29,749 nucleotides of DNA from a virus, in IMG/VR virus record IMGVR_UViG_3300045999_003525, positions 1 through 29,749 of that record. One strand, written 5' to 3'. This document shows positions 22,470 to 29,749 of this stretch, piece by piece. The notes beneath the pieces were generated by a model that saw only the letters and a list, made by a program, of their open reading frames with translations, was not told where the DNA came from and did not search any database. The position numbers and the translations under genes were made by a program. How positions within the stretch are numbered: the first letter of the stretch is position 1; each line of letters opens with the position of its first letter.

Positions 22470-25400
22470 TACTTTAAATTTTCAAACATTTGGTATTTCT
22501 TAATAGCCCAAACAGCACCTTCATCAAAGTTTTCTTGACCTTCAATACCAAGATCTATTACATTTTTACCTTTAAGACCATACATTGAACCAAGGTGATT
22601 CCAAAGCTTGTATTGTCCTTGTCTTTGCCACTTATATGGTCCAACATCTTGGCTATATCTTGCTTCTCCTTCATTACCCGCTCCAATATTATAAAGATCT
22701 TGACCTATCTTAGTGTACAATACAACTGTATTATCTAATGCTATTGTCGTTGTTTTAAAATATTTTGTTCCTTGCTCTGGAAGATATACAGGTATAAAAG
22801 ATTCATTTTCCATTTTAGTCATTATCAAAAGATAAAGTAAATGATTCTCAAGTTGACCTTGTGTTGTAGTTGCTCTTGCTTTTAATTTTTTCCACTTATC
22901 TTCATCATCTGGATCATAACCAAAATACCATGAACCAATAATCATTGCTAATAAGAAGTATCCAACATTTTCAATAATTACTTTTTTGGCTGCAGCTTTT
23001 TCATCTTCAGTCATTATTGCGGTATCCTTACCTACTGATCTAATGAGTCTTAATGCATTTTGCATAGTATTCATGTAATAACCTTTATCTAAAGTATTAG
23101 TGTCCCAGTTATATACATACCCACCTAGATTACCTTTATCAGTATCTATTTGGTATTTATCAAGAAACATTCCTGTAGCAAATCTTTTATAAAAAGTAAA
23201 TGCGCGGTACCCTAAATATTTTTCAGCTTGTGGTGTATCAAATACATCCATTAAACCTGTTGTCTTTTTCTGTGCAGATTGTAATAAGAATTTCATATTT
23301 AAAAATCCTTCCATGTTACCCACAGTGATTTTATCTCCAGGCTCAAGTTTTGATATATCAGTTATACCACTTCTTTTTTTAACTTGTTCAGCTGTTATAT
23401 TATATCTTTTAGCAATGCTTTCAAAAGTATCTCCTCTCTTATACTCATGCTCTACTTTTTTATAGTCATACATTGGATCAATACCATCTTTTAATTTTAA
23501 AATTCCTCTATCATCTGTTTCCCATGCATCAGCATAAGCTATATCTTCAGAAGAACCCGCTTGTGGAATGTATTTGTTATACATCATACCCCAGAACATC
23601 TCTAGAGCAGCCTCAAGTTCCATTGTTCTTCTAAAGTCATAAGCATATGTTAAATCTGCTAAGTCTTTTAGTTTTGATCTTGATGATGATTTACCAAAGT
23701 TTTTACCAAACATTGCTGTAGGATCCATCCTTTCTACTAACTGTATGTCAGCTGATTTAATTCCTTGCTCATATACATCTTTAAATACCCAGAACATTGA
23801 AGATTGTTTGGCTTTTGCATACCCCTTTGCTAATGACATTGGTGTAACATTTTTACCACCTGCTGCATATATAGCATTTTGATAAAGCATCCCCCAACGG
23901 TTTTTAATAGCTGACTGTGGATCAAATGCAATAAATGCTCTTGAAGATCTTCTAAATAATCCTTGAATAATTTTAGTTAACCATGCATTTTCTTCATCAA
24001 ATGTTCCAGTAGTTTTACCATAAAAGATTTTTTTAACTTGATGTTTTACTGCACCTAATCTTCTATTATCATCTTTAGATAAGAACTTCCTTTTACGTGT
24101 TCTTTGAAATTCTTGTTGATCAATATTTGTTAAATCTTTAATACCATTTTGAGAAAGGACACTTTCCAAAGCTTTAGCAATTGGTTCATTTTCCAATAAT
24201 ACTTTTTGTTCTTCTAAGGATAAAAGATAATCATACATCCCCCGTAATACATCTTTAGAAACACGTTTTTGATCTAAATTGTATAAACCTCTAATTCTAA
24301 CTTTATTAACTGGTCTTCCATCTAAGTCTGTTGGAACCAAATTAAAATTAACATCATGATTAAATCCAAACTCCGAATCATCTACATCTCTACCAAACCA
24401 TGTTTTCCATAAACCTTTAAATCCACCAACTCTATCTATCAAATTTTCTTTAGCTTCTCCAGACGCAACATATTCTAAATTACCTCTTTTTCTAAACCTT
24501 GGCATTTCTAAGTACAATCTACTTGAAACAGGTTTATTTTTTTGAATTTGAATCATAGATTCAGTTACTGCATTTAGTAACTCAAACTCTGGTCCACCAG
24601 CATTTTTCATTTCTTCATATTCTTCATTTTGATATTTTTTATCAAATGCAGAATTAGGATCTCCAATATTATACTCTCTAGGTAAATAGTTGCCTTTATT
24701 ATCTACAATAGTACCTACATAATTGTCCCAGCTTTCACCTCTTGGTATTGTTAAAAATTCACTTTTTATTCTACTCTTAGTATATTTACCAGCTGGTCTT
24801 CCTATAATTTTTCTTTCTGTCTTAGTTAAAGGGTCAATGATTTCTGTTACAACATAATGATCAGGATTGTTTGGAATCTTCATTGTCCAGGCTGCAATTC
24901 TAAAGTTTTTAATTACATTCCTATTTAAGTCCACATCATATACTTCCTTTTGATAATGATTTCTACCATACCATTTTGCAAACTCTGGATTCTCTAAAGC
25001 TTTAACTAAATTTTCTCCATTTATCCATTTATCTGCATTATCTGTAGTCATTTCAGGAAGTTCCATATCTCTTATAGCATAATTAAATGCTTCAAGATAA
25101 TAGTCTGTTGGAATTTTACTTTCAAGTTCTCTTAATTCTGCAAATCTTGATTTAAGTGCTGCTAATTCTGCAGGAGTTAAACCCATCTCATTTTTAATAG
25201 AAAGGATTTCTGCATAATCTTTTCTTTCTTCGGGAGTTAATTGAGTTCCAGCAGCGGCTTTTGCAATATAAGAGTCATATCTAGATGTTTGATCTTTTGT
25301 TAATCCAGTTTTTCTATCAAACTGTTCTTCCAATCTTACTATTTCATCTTCTATTTTCTTTAAAAGATTAATTTGTTCAGGAGAAAGGTTTAATCCATTA

Positions 25401-28400
25401 GGTTGCCCGTTAGCATCTGATGTAGAGGTAGATAAATTAAATCTAGTTTTATAAAGTTCAGCTAAGTCTAATGCTATTTGAGATTTTTTATCAGCAACCT
25501 TTGCAGTTATTTTTCTGATTTCCTCTAATATTCTTTTTCTTTCAGCATAAAACTTAGATGTATACGCTGTTTTAAAATTAGACCTTAAGAATTTATCAAT
25601 CTGCTTTTGATATTCATTTTTAGTTTCCCCTTCTTTAGGTTCAGCTTCCGGGTCTATACCTTTAGCTATCAATCTATTATGAAAGTTATCAAGATCTTTT
25701 TGTACTCTATCTGAATCTACATCATAGTCATACATGTTTCTTGACAGCTCTCTGTGTTTTTTTCTTAGCAAGACTCTTTGAAGTTCTTCACCTTCTTTTG
25801 GCTCACCCTGTAAATTGTATATATCAAATAATCTGTTGTACTCTAATCTTGCTTGTTCTTCTGAATCATTGAAATCATATAAGTCTTCTAAGTCTAAAAA
25901 GTTTACATTCTTTAATGTATTCATTTTAGATAAAGCATTTTGCCTTTCTACATATGAATCAAAAGCAATTTTAGGAGAAATTGTTATTTCTTGTCCTGTA
26001 AAAGGATCTGTTACTACAGCTCCTGTATTCCAAATTTTTTGAATGTCATAGAATTCTTTTGTATATCTTCTATGCATATACTTTTCTTCAAAGTCTTGAA
26101 TAGCTTGATAAGCATCTTTCATAGCCTGCTTATCATTTTTAGCCCTAGCTTCTTGAAAATTATTTTGAAGTTTAGCTAAATCATATCTATAGTTTTTAAA
26201 CTTATTCTTAAATGTCCAAACTTCTTTTTCTTGAAAGTCTCCATTGTTATCCACATAACCAACCTTATCTAAGAACAATAGCATGTCACCAAGCTGATTT
26301 GTTTTATATGGCTGATAACCAACAGCATTTAATAATGGTAGTAACTTATATGTTATTTCATCTGCTTGATCTTGTGCAGCTTGTTGAGCTTCAAATATTT
26401 TAGTCTTTACAAATCTTGTAAATGAACCAGCAATTGGATCATCCATGTTTGCATATGGAGTAATAAATGCTGTATAGAATGATAAATCTCCTCTCTCCCC
26501 TCTTAAGTATTCTTCAATTTGTTTTTTACCCAAGCGTTTAAACATATACTCATTTACTGCTTTAACAACTAGCTTAGCTCTTCTAGGAGTTATATCAGTT
26601 AACTTAAGGTCTTTCAATGTATAGGTCTCTCTATCTTCAGTGTTAATTACATTTTCTATAAAGTTATTTACATCTTCTTCAGAGTAACCTTCTGCTTTTA
26701 AAATTATACCAACTCTTTCTTTTAAACTTTTTTCAATAGAATCTTGCATTAACTCTGTTTCATCTGCAAAGAAGTCAGAGATAAACTTAAATTCTATTTC
26801 CGCTATTTTTTTATTAGCATTTTCAACTGAGTTTTGTATTGAGTTAAGAGTCTTATAAAACAAAGTTTCCTTATCAAGAGGTAAATCTTTTAACTTATCA
26901 AGTAGAACCTGTTGATTTTGTAAAGATGTTTTATAATAAATAACTCTTGAAATATTTTCATTAGTTTGACTTTCTACTTTTGTTAAGTCATCAAGAATTT
27001 TTTCAATGCTTTCAACAAATGTTTCTATTTCATTTAATGAGTTTGTAAGTGCTAATGCTCTAAGTCTTGTTTCAGATTCTATATCTTCTACAGCTCTAAT
27101 AACATTTTCTGGATCTATATCTTCTGCTTTTACATTTACTGTTTGATACTTAGAAAGTTCTTCACGGATGTAATTTAAAATTTTTGTTCCGCCACTTTTA
27201 ACTAATAAGTCCTTTACTTTAAATGGAACTTGCTTCAAACTATTGAGCTGACGCATGTTATTATCATAGATTCTATTAATCTCTTCTTGTAATCTTTCAA
27301 CTGGAATACCTTTAAGCTCATTAATCCTTCTAGCTACTTCACTTTCTAGTTTTTTAAACTCAGGATTATTAACATCAAAAATTTCAAAAGATTCAATCTG
27401 AAACTCCTCATTAGCAAGCATATTAGCTAATTGATCTAAAGTAGTACTTTGACTTAGTTTATTTAAATTAATCTTTGCTGCTACCTTTGGACTAAATGCT
27501 TTTCTAATAACTTTCTTAATAGCAAACATTAGTTTATCTAAGAACTTTTTAAAAGCTGAAGACGGAGCTGTCCCCTTTCTTTCAATAGAGGTAACTAATG
27601 CTTCCCTCATAAATGCTTTTGATCCTTTCTGAAGTTTAGGATATAGTCTTTCTATATATGCTATAACATCCATACCCTCTGGAGTCATACTTAATTCAGC
27701 ATATAGATTATTAAATAGCTCAGGGTTTTCTTGTTCAATACCTTTTATTAAAGGATGTGCAAATTCATGTAGCACATTAGCTACTGATAGATTACCCTCT
27801 ACAAAATATACTTTGTTACCAAAGAAGAATGCTGGTTCTCCATCATATTCTGTTGCAGTATTTTTTAATAATATTTCTGCAGCTTCAGGAGTTACTAACT
27901 CCCATTCTACATTCATGGCATCTGATAATTTATCCGCAAGCGTAGTAGCAATTTCTATTGCTCTTTCACTTTCAGCATTATATGTATCTGAAGAAGCTTC
28001 CTCAGCTGTCATTCTTGTTACAATAGCAGCTTGTCTTCTAAACTCTGCTTCTGTAATGTTTGGATCTACACCTAATGTTTCTTCAGAGTTTCTGCCAAAT
28101 AAATAATCATCTGTATAATCTACACCTGCTCTTTTAGCATCTTCCTCTTGTATCTTTCTAGCCTCCTCTTCATATAATTCTTGTTCAGGAGTTTTCTCTT
28201 TAAACTCTGGTTTTATATAAGCCCCTGTCTTAATTATATTTTCTAAATCTGACACAGGCTTATTTGATTGAGTAGCATCTACAATTCTAGACTGTGCTCT
28301 TTCTATTTTACCTTCAATGTCTAATTTACCACGAACTTTTCTAAGACCCCAAGTATTTAAATCTGCTTGACCAATTTGTTCTAGATTGTATAGCATGTAT

Positions 28401-28696
28401 ACTGTCGAAATATTATTGGCTTTGTTATAGTTATTTTTTGTAGAGACAGCCTTCATCAAACTAATTTTTTGACTGTAGCCTATCTCTTTAGGGAAACTTT
28501 TACCAATTTCTTCTTTAACTTTAGAAATTGGAACTAAACCTAATGCTTCTTTAACATTTTTATTTTTAATGAAATCATTATAGCTAGGTGTTTCACTATT
28601 AAAAAATTCCTGAATAAGATTAGAGACTTTTGTTTCTCCAAAATCTTTTACCATTTTTTGTACATCAGGATCACCAAAGTTTAAACAGAATGACAT
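22469..28696 (-). CDS. Giant 2075-aa phage protein with zincin-like motif, LysM domain and hydrophobic segment
   Basis: This is probably a virion or ejected multidomain protein; I cannot assign a reaction. Around residue 310 is H310-E-F-A-H314, followed by an REALVTSIE segment that could give the third zinc ligand, then a KKF-rich basic helix. Long charged helical or coiled-coil regions occupy about 440-760 and 860-1150. At about 1745-1793 is a LysM domain (YKRGDTFESIAKRYNITAEQ, then LEPGDKITV), which usually binds peptidoglycan. At about 1905-1930 is a hydrophobic stretch (VGYFLLAMIIGSWYFGY). The block with NRWGMLYQNAIYAAGG near 1580 resembles the associated domains of large polyvalent phage proteins. 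I found no RNA polymerase DFDGD motif. It starts five bases after the upstream gene. Confidence 0.8.
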   Translation of the reverse strand: MSFCLNFGDPDVQKMVKDFGETKVSNLIQEFFNSETPSYNDFIKNKNVKEALGLVPISKVKEEIGKSFPKEIGYSQKISLMKAVSTKNNYNKANNISTVYMLYNLEQIGQADLNTWGLRKVRGKLDIEGKIERAQSRIVDATQSNKPVSDLENIIKTGAYIKPEFKEKTPEQELYEEEARKIQEEDAKRAGVDYTDDYLFGRNSEETLGVDPNITEAEFRRQAAIVTRMTAEEASSDTYNAESERAIEIATTLADKLSDAMNVEWELVTPEAAEILLKNTATEYDGEPAFFFGNKVYFVEGNLSVANVLHEFAHPLIKGIEQENPELFNNLYAELSMTPEGMDVIAYIERLYPKLQKGSKAFMREALVTSIERKGTAPSSAFKKFLDKLMFAIKKVIRKAFSPKVAAKINLNKLSQSTTLDQLANMLANEEFQIESFEIFDVNNPEFKKLESEVARRINELKGIPVERLQEEINRIYDNNMRQLNSLKQVPFKVKDLLVKSGGTKILNYIREELSKYQTVNVKAEDIDPENVIRAVEDIESETRLRALALTNSLNEIETFVESIEKILDDLTKVESQTNENISRVIYYKTSLQNQQVLLDKLKDLPLDKETLFYKTLNSIQNSVENANKKIAEIEFKFISDFFADETELMQDSIEKSLKERVGIILKAEGYSEEDVNNFIENVINTEDRETYTLKDLKLTDITPRRAKLVVKAVNEYMFKRLGKKQIEEYLRGERGDLSFYTAFITPYANMDDPIAGSFTRFVKTKIFEAQQAAQDQADEITYKLLPLLNAVGYQPYKTNQLGDMLLFLDKVGYVDNNGDFQEKEVWTFKNKFKNYRYDLAKLQNNFQEARAKNDKQAMKDAYQAIQDFEEKYMHRRYTKEFYDIQKIWNTGAVVTDPFTGQEITISPKIAFDSYVERQNALSKMNTLKNVNFLDLEDLYDFNDSEEQARLEYNRLFDIYNLQGEPKEGEELQRVLLRKKHRELSRNMYDYDVDSDRVQKDLDNFHNRLIAKGIDPEAEPKEGETKNEYQKQIDKFLRSNFKTAYTSKFYAERKRILEEIRKITAKVADKKSQIALDLAELYKTRFNLSTSTSDANGQPNGLNLSPEQINLLKKIEDEIVRLEEQFDRKTGLTKDQTSRYDSYIAKAAAGTQLTPEERKDYAEILSIKNEMGLTPAELAALKSRFAELRELESKIPTDYYLEAFNYAIRDMELPEMTTDNADKWINGENLVKALENPEFAKWYGRNHYQKEVYDVDLNRNVIKNFRIAAWTMKIPNNPDHYVVTEIIDPLTKTERKIIGRPAGKYTKSRIKSEFLTIPRGESWDNYVGTIVDNKGNYLPREYNIGDPNSAFDKKYQNEEYEEMKNAGGPEFELLNAVTESMIQIQKNKPVSSRLYLEMPRFRKRGNLEYVASGEAKENLIDRVGGFKGLWKTWFGRDVDDSEFGFNHDVNFNLVPTDLDGRPVNKVRIRGLYNLDQKRVSKDVLRGMYDYLLSLEEQKVLLENEPIAKALESVLSQNGIKDLTNIDQQEFQRTRKRKFLSKDDNRRLGAVKHQVKKIFYGKTTGTFDEENAWLTKIIQGLFRRSSRAFIAFDPQSAIKNRWGMLYQNAIYAAGGKNVTPMSLAKGYAKAKQSSMFWVFKDVYEQGIKSADIQLVERMDPTAMFGKNFGKSSSRSKLKDLADLTYAYDFRRTMELEAALEMFWGMMYNKYIPQAGSSEDIAYADAWETDDRGILKLKDGIDPMYDYKKVEHEYKRGDTFESIAKRYNITAEQVKKRSGITDISKLEPGDKITVGNMEGFLNMKFLLQSAQKKTTGLMDVFDTPQAEKYLGYRAFTFYKRFATGMFLDKYQIDTDKGNLGGYVYNWDTNTLDKGYYMNTMQNALRLIRSVGKDTAIMTEDEKAAAKKVIIENVGYFLLAMIIGSWYFGYDPDDEDKWKKLKARATTTQGQLENHLLYLLIMTKMENESFIPVYLPEQGTKYFKTTTIALDNTVVLYTKIGQDLYNIGAGNEGEARYSQDVGPYKWQRQGQYKLWNHLGSMYGLKGKNVIDLGIEGQENFDEGAVWAIKKYQMFENLK

Positions 28697-28701
28697 AATC
28701 T

Positions 28702-29749
28702 TTATCTTTTACATTTCATATAATAATCTAGAGCATCCATTGGATCCAAATCTGGATTTTTAGTTGCTTCATTTGTAAACCAATCTTTAAACTCTGGTTC
28801 ATTTAGTACTTTAATTTTTTCTTGATTTTCCCGTATTGTTTCAGTATCAATTTCTTGACTAAGCATTTCTTCATTGTAAGTAAACTCATTTAAGTTTGTT
28901 CTAGTTAAGAAACTATCAGTTAATACCTGCAACACTTGTTTATCAGATAATAATTTCAAGATAAAGTTAGTAAACTTTTTCCACCAATTATATGCATCCC
29001 CTTTCTGTTTTACAACTTGTTCACCAATTGCTTGTACTAATGCCTCTTCACTACCAAATCTTTTTATACCTTCTTGAACAATAGGTGTATTTCTAAACCA
29101 TGCGATATAGTGATGAGCATACTCATGCGGAAGAGTATCTTGTCTTTGATTTACAGCATCAATTAAAACTGACATAGCTTTAATATTAGCTTGACCAATA
29201 ATTTTATTAGCCTCATTCTTCTGAAGAAGAACATTTTGTAAATCTCTAGCTTGATTTATAGTAACTTGATTCCACTGATTACCATACTCATCAGTAATTA
29301 CTTCCGGAGTATATCCTTGTTTTTTAAGAACATTAGCTACTGTGTTTTCATAAAAGTTATAGATGGGTCTTAAAGCTCCAAATCCTTGAGGACCTTCAAT
29401 ATTTGCAAGTTCTTGTTTAAGCTGATTTATTTCATTGTCAATACTTGCTATTTTTACTTTACTTGATTCTATAGCTTCTTCATATGTGTTATGTATAGAT
29501 TCACCTCTTCCTCTTCTAGGAGAAAGTATCCATTTACCATTATCAGATTCTTCAATTGACATATTAGTAGCTTGTAACCAACTTTTATCATCTTGAAGTT
29601 CTTCAACTCTATCTTCTTTCTGCTTCTTAAACTCTTCTAATGTAGTATGACCTTCAACTTTACTAGCTGTATCTCCTTTAGGGAATAATACTTTTTCATA
29701 TCCTTTCTTAGCACTATCTTGTATGATAGATTTAACAAAGAAGTTTCTT
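28702..29749 (-). CDS. Zincin-like phage protein, 5' end beyond the window
   Basis: The frame stays open from the stop at 28702 to the window edge, giving at least 348 residues. Met codons such as that at 29562 are therefore probably internal. The visible N-terminal part, SAKKGYEKVLFPKGDTASKV, is a pattern I remember from large phage multidomain proteins. Later, EGPQGFGALRPIYNFYENTV precedes a DTLPHEYAHHYIAWF block (HExxH coded at 29113-29127) and SEEALVQAIGEQV, which may supply a third zinc ligand, then a basic WWKKFTNFILKLL helix. The same order occurs in the downstream giant protein. The two are probably one transcript and perhaps once one polypeptide. Peptidase activity is inferred only. 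Confidence 0.72.
   Translation of the reverse strand, partial: RNFFVKSIIQDSAKKGYEKVLFPKGDTASKVEGHTTLEEFKKQKEDRVEELQDDKSWLQATNMSIEESDNGKWILSPRRGRGESIHNTYEEAIESSKVKIASIDNEINQLKQELANIEGPQGFGALRPIYNFYENTVANVLKKQGYTPEVITDEYGNQWNQVTINQARDLQNVLLQKNEANKIIGQANIKAMSVLIDAVNQRQDTLPHEYAHHYIAWFRNTPIVQEGIKRFGSEEALVQAIGEQVVKQKGDAYNWWKKFTNFILKLLSDKQVLQVLTDSFLTRTNLNEFTYNEEMLSQEIDTETIRENQEKIKVLNEPEFKDWFTNEATKNPDLDPMDALDYYMKCKR

Noticed and set aside
27813-28106. 97-codon plus-strand frame within the giant gene
   Set aside because: The Ser/Ala-rich product is what the antisense of Glu/Asp/Ala-rich coding sequence gives; there is no start context and it is isolated on the wrong strand.
22469-28696. Giant protein as a phage virion RNA polymerase
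   Set aside because: Some crAss-like phages encode giant polymerases, but I found no DFDGD-type catalytic motif; the DVDSD string near the middle lacks the expected surroundings, and zincin, LysM and coiled-coil features point elsewhere.
1-29749. tRNA genes, CRISPR arrays, insertion sequences, attachment sites
   Set aside because: No cloverleaf-like conserved arms, regular spacer repeats, transposase genes with inverted ends, or integrase genes were seen by reading; a dedicated tRNA scan was not possible.

Overview
The window looks like about 30 kb from a tailed double-stranded DNA phage of a Bacteroidota host, possibly a relative of the crAss-like phages. It carries a complete phage-type replication and recombination set, densely packed short genes, and giant proteins with protease-like and LysM domains. 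Three features point to the host phylum: strong A/T richness, translation starts preceded by A-rich leaders with no clear Shine-Dalgarno sequence, and one good match to the Bacteroidota promoter pattern (TTTG, then TAnnTTTG). No capsid, terminase, portal or RNA polymerase gene was recognised, so assignment below phylum level of the host is tentative.

Layout. (1) 1-6976: small accessory genes, two calcineurin-like phosphoesterases, a radical-SAM protein of the spore photoproduct lyase family, uracil-DNA glycosylase, a small membrane protein, and three genes on the minus strand set among plus-strand genes. (2) 6987-11442: replication core with a DnaB-like helicase ATPase, an unknown partner, a Sak4-like RecA-fold ATPase, a putative single-stranded DNA-binding protein, a DnaG-type primase and a GIY-YIG (SegE-type) nuclease. 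(3) 11445-15278: a tightly overlapping run of small proteins (DUF6878-like, DUF6915-like, two unknown), then a VWA/metallopeptidase-like protein and its MoxR-type AAA+ ATPase. (4) 15377-18578: a 416-aa unknown protein, a PD-(D/E)XK nuclease and two conserved unknowns. (5) 18651-22452: family B DNA polymerase, a DUF932-like protein, a MazG-like NTP pyrophosphohydrolase and a small unknown. (6) 22469 to the right edge, minus strand: a 2075-aa protein with a zincin-like motif, LysM domain and hydrophobic segment, preceded by a second zincin-like gene that runs off the window. These are probably virion or ejected proteins.

The plus-strand block forms a replication, recombination, repair and nucleotide-hygiene programme. 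It is divided by five G-run/C-run hairpins followed by T-rich tracts (9989, 15337, 18590, 21827, 22438). The two blocks converge at about 22440-22470, where one hairpin could stop transcription from both sides. There is no gene-free stretch longer than 300 bases. I saw no tRNA, rRNA, CRISPR array, insertion sequence or attachment site.

Points most worth checking: the photoproduct lyase with all recognised catalytic residues kept; a DNA polymerase ending in an exact bacterial beta-clamp binding peptide; a primase with a cysteine-free zinc-finger remnant and an altered TOPRIM motif; two adjacent zincin-bearing proteins; the VWA/MoxR pair; and two hairpins sharing the same loop and inner-stem sequence.
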